A DNA stretch of 64,000 nt from Pithys albifrons albifrons (Eukaryota; Chordata; Aves; Passeriformes; Thamnophilidae): assembly GCF_047495875.1 (NCBI RefSeq), contig NC_092474.1, forward strand, positions 15,683,351-15,747,350, given 5' to 3'. How positions within the stretch are numbered: the first letter of the stretch is position 1; the number at the start of each line of letters is the position of its first letter. Positions 19,169-29,162 of this stretch are shown piece after piece. The notes beneath the pieces were generated by a model. The model did not search any database. It saw only the letters and a program-made list of their open reading frames with translations, and had not been told where the DNA came from. The position numbers and the translations under genes are program-made.

Positions 19169-22111
19169 ATGGGAAATTCCAACTCGACTAAAACGAACTT
19201 ATTGCTTGATAAACTTGAAAAATTAGCTCGTGTTACAAAAACAAACATTGAAAGACAAGCCTTACAGGAATTTTTGGATTGGTGTTTCACTCGAAGGCAC
19301 TTAACAGATGCCAATTCTACGCTTTCCATAGAAGTGTGTGATAAAATTGGGGCAGATTTGTGGAATTTATTGCAAACTGCACCCGACGAATTTTTACAGC
19401 ACATTTCGTCATATGCAGCTGTCAGGAAAATGCTGTTAGAGGTAGAACGAGCCCGTAAAAACCTCAATCTACCGGAGAGGAGGGAAAAAAGTCAGCTTCT
19501 ACAGAGCAGTTTTTCCCCTGAACATCCTTCTGCACCGCCGTGGGCACCGCCGCTCGCAGAAACGCCGCCGCAGTACCCCTCTCCGCCTGTAGCGCTCGCG
19601 GAACCCCCGCCGCCACAAGCGCGGAGCCTGGAGTTGAGCCGCGAAGCCAGCACTGTACCGTTCCCGTACCCATATGCGGCACCGCCCGCTCCCGCTCCGG
19701 AAAACTCGACGAGACCACAGCAACCATGGAATCAAAGCTTTTCCACGCCGTTCGTTGCCGCAAAAAGCCAAGAAGTCATCTTTGCACCGCCTTACAACTA
19801 CCAAGAAACAGCCTATGCACAGCAAATGAGACCACCGGCTGCCGCTGTAGAAGCGGCTGGACCTCAGCACCAACCTTGGAACCCCACGAGACACGCCGCA
19901 GAAAACCAAACCGTGAGTGAGTTTTATTTAAATCCTAACTCCGAGAAGGCGCGATGGGGAATGCCCTCAGCCGAGAGAGACATGTGGAGGGAGGGACAAA
20001 CCCCGTGGAGTTTCTCTCCCCCTGCCCATCCACCTTCGGCTCCGCCACCACCACCGCCGCCGCCAATGCCCTGCGGGTACCTCAGGGCTGGGGTCGCCCC
20101 TCCGCCACGCTCCCTGCCGCCCCGCGGGTACGCCGGAGTCACTCCATTGCGGCAGGAGACTGTTGAGGCAGACATTCCAGCAGGGCTACAGCCGCCCGGC
20201 ATAACCGCGTGGCCAGAAAAACAAAGAGACCACGTGCTGGCAAAGCCCGCGAAATCAAACAAAGGAACGGCGCGCCCTTACCACGAGGCGCCAGGACCGC
20301 CCAATCCCCCTCCCTACTGCCTGCCAATCACAGCGCATGCACCAGGCGCGGGTCCGCCGCAGCCCGCAGGGGCCGGGGGCGGATCAGTTCCCGCGCCACC
20401 CCCACCACCTCCTGCGTGGATCGACCGCGTCATGGAGAGGGGAGAGACTCCTCCCCAGTGGAGTGGAGCCACCGGAGCTCCCCCTGGGCGTTTCCTTCAC
20501 TGTGTGCCATTCACAGCGCAAGCGTCAGCGCCGGTCGCGCAGGACACAAGCTCTGCAGCACCAGCGGGGACTCCCTCCCCGATAGCCGTGCGCTGCCTGC
20601 AGCTGCCAGCACCGGCAGTGGAACCCCCCATGCCGGTAGAGACTGCCCCTGCGCCGGCAACCTGGTACCTGCAGCCTCCATCACCGACAGCCACACCCAC
20701 CAGCTGTATCCCAGAATGGAGAGCAACAGACAAAGAAGCCTCTGTTTGGGACATGCTGGGGGGAGCTGAGAATCACGATGTAGTAAAAAAGGGATTTGAA
20801 AGATTCAAAAATGCTGCTTTAGCTGTCTTTTCTAACCTTCCTAAAATAGGGAAGCCTCTGGTAACTCAAAAGACCATTTCAGAAGCCTTCACAGCTATGG
20901 TGAAGCCAGATGAAAAGCATCTAGCCACCATAGTTCAAAGGGTAGTTAAATCCAGAGAGTATCTAAGTGTATCTCTTGCATTTGTAACTTGTCTTGTTGC
21001 TGTTACTAATCAAAATGTATGGATAATGCTTTCTCAACAGGAAAATCTAAAAAATTTCTGCTCAGATAACATGGTTAAAGCAGGAGAACCAAACAAATTG
21101 TGCCTTATAGGAATACCTTATCATAACATCAAAGATTTCATTCCTTTTGGTATTGAGGAAGCAAAAGTGTCCTGCAGTGGTACTGGAGAAACCATAGCAG
21201 ACATCATATGGCAATTGAATACTTCCTTAGAGAGAGATCCGCAAGAGCTAAGGTTAGTAGGAGCTCTCCCTGGAAATGAGTCAGGTGTTGAATTTCACCC
21301 TGTGCATTCTAGTATATCAGAATGGTCAAACAAACACTGGTCACAGCAATATTTTCCTGTGGGAAGCACAGATGTCACTCCTCATAATAAGAATTACACC
21401 AATAGCAGTTGGTGTTGGAATGTTATTCGTTCACAAAATACAAGTTACGCAAATACAAGATTGGTTCACACAAAAGGTAACCAGAGAAGAGCGCTGCCTC
21501 CTGGATATTTCTTAATTTGTGGTAATAGAGCATGGCCTGGAATACCTGCCCAGGTAAAAAGTGGACCTTGTTACTTAGGCCAGCTGACCAAATTTACACA
21601 ATCAATACAAGAGCATGTTAAGTGGTCTAGTCCTCAAGCTGAGGAATACACCATAGAACATTGGAGTGATACAGGAAGTTTGCTAGCAGCAGTTTTTTCC
21701 CCAGTTGGTGTAGACAGAGCATTACGTTTAGTGCAAATGCTTAACTACTGGGTGCAGGAACAACTAAACATCATTGCCAAAATGCTTAATGATTTCTCAA
21801 CAGATGCTGATAGGATAGAACAAGCAGTACTACAAAACAGAGAAGCCCTGAGATTCTTGTTAAAGATTCATGGTTACCAATGTGATGAGTTTAAAGGAAT
21901 ATGTTCCACAGAATTAAGCAAACACTCCAAAGAAGTACAAGCAGTGAAAAATAATCCTGACAAGCTAACAGCTAACATTTCTCCTTTAAAGAAATGGGTT
22001 CATTCCCTAAGCCTAATAACCTGGCAAGAAGCAGCACTGATTCAAGGAGTATTGATCCTAGTTGCTATTATGATTTGTTTGATTGTTCTTATTTGCAGGA
22101 CTGCTCATTAA
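19169..22111 (+). CDS. ERV-B Gag(matrix)-Env chimeric frame, 980 codons
   Basis: One uninterrupted frame. It starts MGNSNSTK, with Gly2 as a myristoylation signal, followed by a helical matrix-like domain to about residue 100. A proline-rich part with a run of prolines near 291 follows to about 500. At about codon 529 base composition drops from GC-rich to AT-rich and an Env-like protein begins: a hydrophobic stretch at 596-613, CGNRAWPGIP at 784-793 (shared with ERV-A Env), CX6C at 905-912 and a membrane span at about 960-976. Capsid, nucleocapsid, protease and pol are absent. The fusion probably arose by an in-frame internal deletion. Membrane targeting of such a chimera is unpredictable. 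No furin site is obvious. Confidence 0.85.
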   Translation: MGNSNSTKTNLLLDKLEKLARVTKTNIERQALQEFLDWCFTRRHLTDANSTLSIEVCDKIGADLWNLLQTAPDEFLQHISSYAAVRKMLLEVERARKNLNLPERREKSQLLQSSFSPEHPSAPPWAPPLAETPPQYPSPPVALAEPPPPQARSLELSREASTVPFPYPYAAPPAPAPENSTRPQQPWNQSFSTPFVAAKSQEVIFAPPYNYQETAYAQQMRPPAAAVEAAGPQHQPWNPTRHAAENQTVSEFYLNPNSEKARWGMPSAERDMWREGQTPWSFSPPAHPPSAPPPPPPPPMPCGYLRAGVAPPPRSLPPRGYAGVTPLRQETVEADIPAGLQPPGITAWPEKQRDHVLAKPAKSNKGTARPYHEAPGPPNPPPYCLPITAHAPGAGPPQPAGAGGGSVPAPPPPPPAWIDRVMERGETPPQWSGATGAPPGRFLHCVPFTAQASAPVAQDTSSAAPAGTPSPIAVRCLQLPAPAVEPPMPVETAPAPATWYLQPPSPTATPTSCIPEWRATDKEASVWDMLGGAENHDVVKKGFERFKNAALAVFSNLPKIGKPLVTQKTISEAFTAMVKPDEKHLATIVQRVVKSREYLSVSLAFVTCLVAVTNQNVWIMLSQQENLKNFCSDNMVKAGEPNKLCLIGIPYHNIKDFIPFGIEEAKVSCSGTGETIADIIWQLNTSLERDPQELRLVGALPGNESGVEFHPVHSSISEWSNKHWSQQYFPVGSTDVTPHNKNYTNSSWCWNVIRSQNTSYANTRLVHTKGNQRRALPPGYFLICGNRAWPGIPAQVKSGPCYLGQLTKFTQSIQEHVKWSSPQAEEYTIEHWSDTGSLLAAVFSPVGVDRALRLVQMLNYWVQEQLNIIAKMLNDFSTDADRIEQAVLQNREALRFLLKIHGYQCDEFKGICSTELSKHSKEVQAVKNNPDKLTANISPLKKWVHSLSLITWQEAALIQGVLILVAIMICLIVLICRTAH

Positions 22112-22929
22112 CTGTCCAATCAAACAAGAACAGTCCAGTTCAAGTTAGCATGTTGTTTAGCCTATATTTTGAAATTCTGTTAATTTTCAGTTAAAATGCA
22201 GTTTTGAGCTTATTGCACTGCCAAGTTGCCCAGCAGGCTGCAGGGGTAAGGACACCTGTCCCCTAAGCTGCTGAACATTTTCTAGAGAGCGTAAGATCAT
22301 CAGTACTTAATCTCTTTCAGTGTTGGTTATGTTTAGCCTTTGTGAATTTTCTCTGTGAATTCACACTTGTTTACTGCTTTACCAAGAGTGTATAAGGACT
22401 AAAAATCAAAGCTTCATTCTCAAACCTCTGTGATGGCCACACAGAAGTTCTGAGAATGGACCTTGAACATAAGGAGATTTAGTTCAGCTGGACTGAACTT
22501 GCTTCTTTACTAAGTTAAGTCACTCTGCACTCTTGGACACTTTGCACAAAATTTAATAAAATTTGTAGTTTACAGTGGACTGTGCGGTGACAACTGCACA
22601 GGAAGGACCACAATTTCACGCGTGAAAGAAAAGTTTCTTGTTTTGCACTAGTTGTAAGTTTGCAAATTCCAAACATACATGTCTTAGTCATGTATTGGTT
22701 TGTGTTAGTTTACAAAGGTTACTGTACCTCCTTCCAAAAGTCTATTTTGAAAAGAGAGGGGGAGGTAGGGATGTGTAACCTGCAAATACCCTGTTAAGTC
22801 TTGAATTAGCAAAATTTAAGATTTTCAAAATGTTATTTCTCAATTTTCAAAATTTTCAGCCTTTCTGTTCAAGTTGCAATATGCATGATGTGTATTATGT
22901 TGTTTGCATTTTTGCTTTGTTCTTTGAAA
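22112..22929 (+). other. ERV-B 3' untranslated region
   Basis: AT-rich, no long frame, between the env stop and the polypurine tract. Confidence 0.7.
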
Positions 22930-22942
22930 CAAAAGGGGGAGA
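22930..22942 (+). other. ERV-B polypurine tract
   Basis: CAAAAGGGGGAGA directly before the 3' LTR. Confidence 0.85.
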
Positions 22943-23161
22943 TGTTGCAGCCCCTGGTTCAGGTGGGTCTGGAGGACCACCTCACAAGTTTCGCTTTCAC
23001 CTTAAAAGGACATGTTTCCAGCCTCAACCAATTGGAGTCAGACCACTGCACCTGAGGCGGGGTCACTTGAGGTCATATATACCTGTGTTTTTGAATAAAC
23101 TTGGGATTTGCTTTACATCACATTGGTGTGTGCAGTCTCCTCTAGAGCACGGTCGGTAACA
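22943..23161 (+). repeat. ERV-B 3' LTR
   Basis: 219 bp, ending GGTAACA and followed by TCCCTC. It is almost identical to the 5' LTR except for the last 25 bases. Confidence 0.93.
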
Positions 23162-23167
23162 TCCCTC

Positions 23168-23883
23168 CCCCATAGCGTCGTCAGCAGTGGCAATATCTGT
23201 GGCCTACACGAGGCCACATTGTTGTCAGAGTCGGTAAAGGTTAGAACATGTCGACTTTGCATAGGTCTTAGAGTCCCTCCCACCCCAGTGACACTTAGGA
23301 TGGTCTCCTCCTTTGGCCACGTATCCGGCCAGTCTCTGACGGCGACGATGGTGATATCCGCCCCTGTGTCGAGTAGCCCTTCGATGTTCGTGCGTCCCAA
23401 GGGCAAGGCTACTACCACAGACAACAGGGGCTGTTTGGCCGTCAGGGTCGTGGTCCAGTTGACTGCCTTCTCCGTAGGTTGATGACGCTGTAGATGTGAG
23501 GTTGGGAGAAGGACAGCCACTGGATCGGTGGAGGAGACTTCAACTGGGGGGAGAAGAACTCGAAGAGACACAGTCAAGTTATGGTCATAGAGGTCATCAT
23601 TCTGTTTGGTGGTGATAAGTCTAGAGTGGGCAATAATGCCCCTTTGCGAGTCTTGCGTGGCTGGTTGTAAAAGGTTCTCCTCCTCTTCTTCCAACGGCTG
23701 CACAGGTGTTACCCTCATCTCGCACTCCTCCCCCTTTAGGATGACACAGGGATCACTGGGGTGCAAGATGATGCAGCGAGCCCGCCCTAATGCAGGCTCG
23801 GCTCCGAGTGAGCCCGTTGGAGGCACGCAGGGGAGGCACTTATTGTCATCGCGCCCCTCCTGGCGCTCGGCGGGGAGTTTCCC
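23168..23883 (-). pseudogene. ERV-A pro, split by ERV-B
   Basis: The frame is -1 relative to gag and starts at the heptamer 23,877-23,883. Near its end it carries the retroviral aspartic protease signature LLDTGADITIV and then LTTLWGRD before the ERV-B insertion. The remaining codons and the pro stop lie at 18,668-18,710 on the far side of ERV-B. About 125 residues precede the protease core; a dUTPase-like origin is possible but I cannot show it. Apart from the insertion, no stop is visible in the part I can read. Confidence 0.85.
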
Positions 23884-26033
23884 TGCCCACCACCCTCTTC
23901 GCGTTGCGTTGGGGGGTTGCTAAAGGTGATCTGCTTCCTGTACTGTGATTTTGGTGACTTTGGGGGAAGCGGGTCACCATTGATGTCAGTCACGGACCTA
24001 CATAATGAGGTCCAATGCTTCCCCTTACCGCAATGCTGACAGTTGTATTTAGGCAGAGTTTTAGGTGAGGGTGGCGGTTGGTTGTCGGGGCAATGTCGTT
24101 CGAAGTGCCCCTCTCGGCCGCAGTTGTAACAGCGGCCCCTAGCTGCGCAAGCTATGATTTCCAAGTCCCTTTTGGAATAGTCCATGTTGCGACAGGCTTC
24201 CACCATCTCCAGCAACGTGGGGTCTTTGAGAGGCCAGAGGATCCTCCGGCACTCTTCGTTTGCTTTTTCTACGACTAAAGATTTAAATAGTACGTCCCGG
24301 GCTTTAGGGTCGCTGATCTGTTTAGCGATAGCTTCCCTAAGCCGGGACGCAAAGTCATAAAAAGGTTCTTTAGGTTCTTGGAAGATCAGTGCATATGAAG
24401 GCGTGCTGGAACTGGATTGCGCGACCTTCTTTATTGCCTCGAACGCCAGGTCCGCCGACTTGTGTAATATAGGCAGGGGAATCATGGCTTGCTGAGCATT
24501 GGTGACATACCTCCCCTCCCCATGCATTTGGTCGATAGCTCTTTCTTTCGTCAGCCCCCTAGGGACCGGGACAAAGTCCCCTTCGGTGACATGTTTCCTA
24601 ATCAGTGCCTTCCACTCCGCCTCAAAGGCGGAGTACTGTAGGGAAGGCAACCAGGCGCTCGTAACCTGCCGGACGTCGTTCAGCGTAAGGTCGAACACCT
24701 GGAAAAAGGACTCTAGGAGGCTTAGTGTGTATGGGGAGTCCAGGTTGTGCTCAGCAATGGCCTTCTTAATGTCTTTTAGTACAGGGTAGGAGATAGGCCT
24801 CCACTATGGCGGCCTACCTCCTTCCACATGCACCGGGAAGGCCTTTAACATGTCTAAGTCCCCTGCCCGGGCCGCTTGTTCGTGCACGGCTTTCCACGCC
24901 TTCTCCTGTGCCTCCACGATGTGGTGAACCACCTCCACTTGGGTGGTGGTGGAGGCTGGGAGAGCGTGGGCCGTGCCTGCGGCCATGACGTCGAAGGTGT
25001 TGGGCCTGGGCGTTGAGGCATGTGTCAAGTCCGTGTCTGGTGTCAAGTCCAGTGAGTGTCATGAGGGACTAGTGGGGGGAGAGATGTTTGACTCCCCTTC
25101 ACTGTCCAGTTCAGCACCACCCTCAGCCCTCGGTGTTATCGCGGCCGGTGGGTGTGCGCACTTTGGAGGCGATGATGTTAACCGGGTGACGCGGCGGCAC
25201 TCCTGCGATGTCCGGATGGATAGCTGTCGGTGCACCATGGATTGCTGCAAGGCCTGCGGCCTGGCCAGGGCCTCGGGCCTACACGGCTTCTCCGGTGCCG
25301 GATCGCAGGGTAGGCTGGGCAGGGCGCGGTGGCATGGAGGCCTCGGTGGTAGCGGTGGGTAGGCCTCCATGGAGTGGGCCTCGGGCCTAGCTGCATGGGC
25401 GCGGCCATGTTGACTCAGGTAGGTGGGGCCAGAGGCCTGGGCGGAGGCGTGGCCACCAGGTGAAGGCGGGGCCATGACGCCATGAGGGGCGTAGCTTTTG
25501 GGTGGTGCCTCAGGGGGCGTGTATTCAGGTGGTCCCTCCCAACGCTCCCCATCAACGGCTCCTCCCACAGCTCCTCCCTCATTGTCCCAGGTCACGAGGT
25601 GTTTCACGCCGCCGCCATATTCGCCGCGAGTCATGCAGTGTCCCCCCTCCGCCATTTTGTCCTTCTCCTCGTCCTTGGGGCTGGCGCGGGAGGACGAAGA
25701 CCGCGAGGCGCCATCTTGTGCCCTTGCCGAATTAACGGTGGGGTGGTTGAGCCCAGTCTTTTGGCGGTCCTGGAGGAGCATGTAGACTAGCCTCCAGGCG
25801 ATAAGCGCCTTTGCCACCGTTTTGTCTCCTTTCTTTTCCGCTCTCCAAAGTGAAGCCCCCAAATTATCCCAGTGTTCCAGGTTTAATTCTTCTGGGATTT
25901 GCAACTGGTGGCTGTTAATCCAAGTTGCCAAGGCCTTCAGGGAGGCTTTGTCATATTTATGGCCTTGATATTCGATGACTGCTCTTATTTTCTTGTAAAT
26001 TGGGTGCTCGGACTTCCCAAGAGCAGCTCCCAT
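23787..26033 (-). pseudogene. ERV-A gag with two in-frame stops
   Basis: The start MGAALGKSEH (Gly2) leads a matrix domain of about 100 residues, then a proline-rich region, capsid and nucleocapsid. The capsid shows a major-homology-type block (FQEPKEPFYDFASRLREA). The nucleocapsid has two zinc knuckles, CYNCGREGHFERHC and CQHCGKGKHWTSLC. All pieces share one frame but are broken by TGA at 25,059-25,061 and TAG at 24,804-24,806. The order matches betaretroviral Gag. Confidence 0.93.
23877..23883 (-). promoter_or_regulatory. gag-pro -1 frameshift heptamer GGGAAAC
   Basis: In the gag frame the codons read CAG GGA AAC, so G GGA AAC is a canonical slippery site of the kind used at betaretroviral gag-pro junctions. 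The -1 frame opens into pro. Confidence 0.85.
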
Positions 26034-26269
26034 GGTGTTAGTATAGAGTTCCGAGTCTTCTGGGGGTTTTGGAGATGGGGGTAGGAAGGGTAGGGGCTAC
26101 CCCAACAGCTCACCTCTCTCGCTGGTCGCCTGCTCCAACAATGAGGTGGGGCCGATGCCCAGTCTCTGCTGGGGGAGACTGCCGGACCGCAGTGTCTCAG
26201 ACACTCCTGCGGCTATCACCGAATTGGGACAGCAGCGAGCCTATCTATAACGACAGACTCAGCCGACAG

Positions 26270-26287
26270 TCCCGGGTTTCGGCACCA
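26270..26287 (-). other. ERV-A primer-binding site, tRNA-Phe
   Basis: Minus-strand TGGTGCCGAAACCCGGGA lies two bases from the LTR. It is the complement of the vertebrate tRNA-Phe 3' end including CCA, over 18 of 18 bases. Confidence 0.85.
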
Positions 26288-26289
26288 TC

Positions 26290-26912
26290 TGTCGCAGTCT
26301 TGGTCTCTTTGGGAAGGGACCAGACCAGCGACGGGGGTTCGCTGACTGCTGACTGAGTTGTCGTTCGCCGGGTTCCCAGGCCCTAGGTAAGGTTTCCCTT
26401 GCGACGAGAGAACAAACACCCAGGAGCCAAGGACTGTCTGCGATAACCAGTCTGATCACCAGAGCTGATCGGAGCTGATCCAACTTTGTTGAGGGGGACA
26501 AGGGTCTATATAACTTGGGATAGGGAAGGTTCTGGAAAGGGGGCGGAGCTGAGGCGGAGCATGCAAATCCGCCACAGTCCATAGGGTAGGAGAACTAAGG
26601 GGGAGTGAAGTGGGGTGTGGACTGATGACAGGCAGGGCAAGGCCCGCCCCCTAGAGGGAGCCGGCCAATGGTAGCTGCACCCTTGGTGACAGCTCCTGCC
26701 TGCCTGGGGAAAGTTCTGGAACTGGGAGAGACATAGACAACTTTAATTCAATAAAAAGTGAGGAATAGAACTGGTAATTAAGAAAGTCCTTTAGTATGTG
26801 GTCGCAGTCAGGATTCGGGAGGGTCTTCCTGGACCTTCCACACGTCGAACTCCGTTCGGCGATCCCTTGCCCTCCTCCATTCCTGCATATCCATGTAATC
26901 CCCATCTCCACA
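26290..26912 (-). repeat. ERV-A 5' LTR
   Basis: About 623 bp, from TGTGGAGATGG at 26,912 to CTGCGACA at 26,290 on the minus strand. It is a near-copy of 14,321-14,940. Confidence 0.95.
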
Positions 26913-26918
26913 TGGCAC

Positions 26919-27090
26919 GGGACAGCCCAGCCCGACCCGACCTGCCGCCCCCCGCCGTGGGGCTGGCACGGGACAGCCCAGCCCGGCCCGACCTGCCGTC
27001 CCCCGCCCCGGGGCTGGCACGGGACAGCCCAGCCCGGCCCGCCCAGTTCAGCCCAGCCCAGCCCAGCCCAGCCCGGGACAGCCCAGCCCA
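26919..27090. repeat. GC-rich minisatellite, about 51-bp unit
   Basis: GGGACAGCCCAGCCC and GGGGCTGGCAC recur with a spacing of about 51 bp (GGCTGGCAC at 26,961 and 27,012), then decay into CAGCCCAGCC repeats. One unit also flanks ERV-A on its other side (14,275-14,320), so the provirus inserted inside this array. Confidence 0.8.
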
Positions 27091-27623
27091 GGCATGTAGA
27101 AACAGTGGCTTTGGAAGTGTTTTTCCTGTACTTATTTCAGAAAGCACAGCAAACCCGCACCAGCACCGGATACTTACTGAGGGTGAGCAATTCATGCACA
27201 GGAAATTCTCAGGAAACCAAGTTAGAGGGGACATTATAACTTATTGCTGTGGTTAATGATTTTGGTTCTGCTGCTGAACAAACTGCTTTCCACTACACAG
27301 GGACAACACTGGAGCCAAAGGAAGGGGCAAGAGTATGTTGGCCCCTTCCTCTGCTGATCATTAAGTTTTCTGGAAGGTAATTATTTTTTTCTTCTCTGCT
27401 CCACGTAGCCTGGTGTCCATTTAATCCTCAGGCTGGAACTACCACATCTTACCAAAGATGAAACCCAAGGAACCTGGAATGTTCCTGGTGGACTCAAAGT
27501 GTGGAGCTCAGTGCCAGCACTGGCTGCTCTCCATGTGGTGCTGCAGCTGGTGGAGACACCAACACTGTTGCCACTGCATTGAATGGATTGTACATGATGG
27601 TAGAAACAGTGACTTACTGAGCC
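27091..27623. other. Unrecognised spacer
   Basis: No gene or repeat family recognised. Confidence 0.4.
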
Positions 27624-29162
27624 AGCTGGATCCTCACAAGTCAAAGGGACCAGATGGGATCCATCCCAGGGGGATGAGGGAGCTGGCAAAGGGCTTGCCA
27701 AGCCATTCTCCATCATCTTCCAACAGTCCTGGCTCTCTGGGAAGGTCCCAGATGATTGGAGGTTGGGGAATGTCACCCCAATCCACAAAAAGGACTGCAA
27801 GGCTGACCCTGGCAACTCCAGACCTGTCAGCCTGACCTTGGTGCCTGGCAGGGTTATGGAGCAGATCATCCTGAGTCCAATCACACAGCACCTTCAGCAT
27901 GGACAGGGATTAGATCCAGCCAGCATGGGGTTTAGGAGGGGCAGGTCCTGTCTGACCAACCTGATCTCTTTTTACAATCAGGTGACCCACCTGGTGGAGG
28001 AGGAGAAGACTGTGGATGTGTCTATCCAGACTTCAGCAAGGCCTTTGGCACTGTCTCCCATACATGCTCCTGGAAAAGCTGGTAGCCCATGGCTTGGACA
28101 GGTGTACCCTCTGCTGGGTCAGGAGCTGGCTGGAGGGCCAGGCCCAGAGAGTGCTGGTGAACGGGGCTGTGTCCAGCTGGTGGCCGGTCACCAGTGGTGT
28201 TCCCCAGGGGTCTGTGTTGGGTCCAATCCTGTTTAACATCTTTATTGATGATTTAGATGAGGGGATTGAGTCCATCATCAGCAAATTTGCTGATGACACC
28301 AAGCTGGGAGGGAGTGTCGACCTGCTGGAAGGCAGGAGGGCTCTGCAGAGGGATCTGGATAGACTTGAGAGATGGGCTGATTGCAATGGGATGAAGTTCA
28401 ACAAGGCCAAGTGTAGGTCCTGCCCTTTGGCCACCCCAACCCCCTGCAATGCTCCAGGCTGTGCACAGAGTGGCTGGAGAGCAGCCAGGGAGAGGGACCT
28501 GGGGGGACTGAGGGACAGGAAGCTCAACATGAGCCAACAGTGTGCCCAGGTGGCCAAGAAGGCCAAGGGGATCCTGGCCTGGATCCAAACTAGCGTGGCC
28601 AGCAGGCCCAGGGCAGTGACCCTTCCCCTGGACTCTGCCTTTGGGAGGCCACACCTTGAGTGTTGTGTTCAGTTCTGGGCCCCTCAGTTCAGGAAAGAGA
28701 TTGAGGGACTGGAGCGGGGCCAGAGAAGAGCAACGAGGCTGGAGAAGGGACTGGAGCACAAGTGCTGTGGGGAGAGGCTGAGGGAGCTGGGGGTGTTCAT
28801 TTTAGAGAAGAGGAGGCTCAGAGGTGATTCCATCACTCTCTACAACTACCTGAAAGGAGATTGTAGCCAGGTGGTGATCAGTCTCTTTTCCCAGGCACTC
28901 AGCAATAGGACAAGGGGTCAGGGACTTAAGCTCTGTCAGGGCAGGTTTTGGGTTGGATTTCAGGAAGAAATTCTTTACAGAGAGAGTGGTCAGGCATTGG
29001 AATGGCTGCCCAGAGAGGGGGTGGATTCTCCAACCTTGGAGGTTTTTAAGTTGAGACTGGACGTGGCACTGAGTGCCATGGTCTGGTAATCAAAGTGGGG
29101 TTGGATTAAGGGTTGGACCTGATGATCTCAGAGGTCTCTTCCAAGCCAACTGATTCTATGAT
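27624..29162 (+). mobile_element. CR1 LINE, 5'-truncated, intact FADDT
   Basis: It starts at TGGATCCTCACAAGTC, inside the reverse-transcriptase region, and ends with the CR1 ATTCTATGAT tail. The main RT frame (28,016-29,089) has [19 protein letters not shown] and the catalytic FADDT. The preceding RT part (27,763-28,236) is in another frame. It is very similar to 10,320-11,861 but is a separate insertion, as both 5' truncation and flanks differ. The endonuclease is missing, so it is dead on arrival. Confidence 0.93.

Larger units (their letters stand above)
18717..23161 (+). mobile_element. ERV-B: compact provirus nested in ERV-A, gag-env only
   Basis: Two LTRs of about 218 bp start TGTTGCAG and end CAACA or TAACA, flanked by TCCCTC on both sides. 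The internal region is 4.0 kb with one long frame (19,169-22,111), a leader with a primer-site-like sequence, and a polypurine tract. There is no protease, RT or integrase, so movement would need enzymes from another element. Over about the first 200 bp the two LTRs differ at one site, but their last 25 bp differ clearly. A third LTR of this family sits at 3,558-3,775. Confidence 0.93.
14321..26912 (-). mobile_element. ERV-A: near-complete ERVK-like provirus carrying a nested provirus
   Basis: Two LTRs of about 620 bp bound the element. The bases TGGCAC flank it at 14,315-14,320 and 26,913-26,918, a 6-bp duplication typical of beta-like retroviruses. The order on the minus strand is 5' LTR, primer site, gag, pro, pol, env, polypurine tract, 3' LTR. 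About 4.45 kb of the span is the inserted ERV-B. Visible lesions are two nonsense codons in gag, one frameshift in RT and the ERV-B insertion. The LTRs differ by roughly ten substitutions and two short indels by eye, so insertion is not ancient. Confidence 0.95.
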
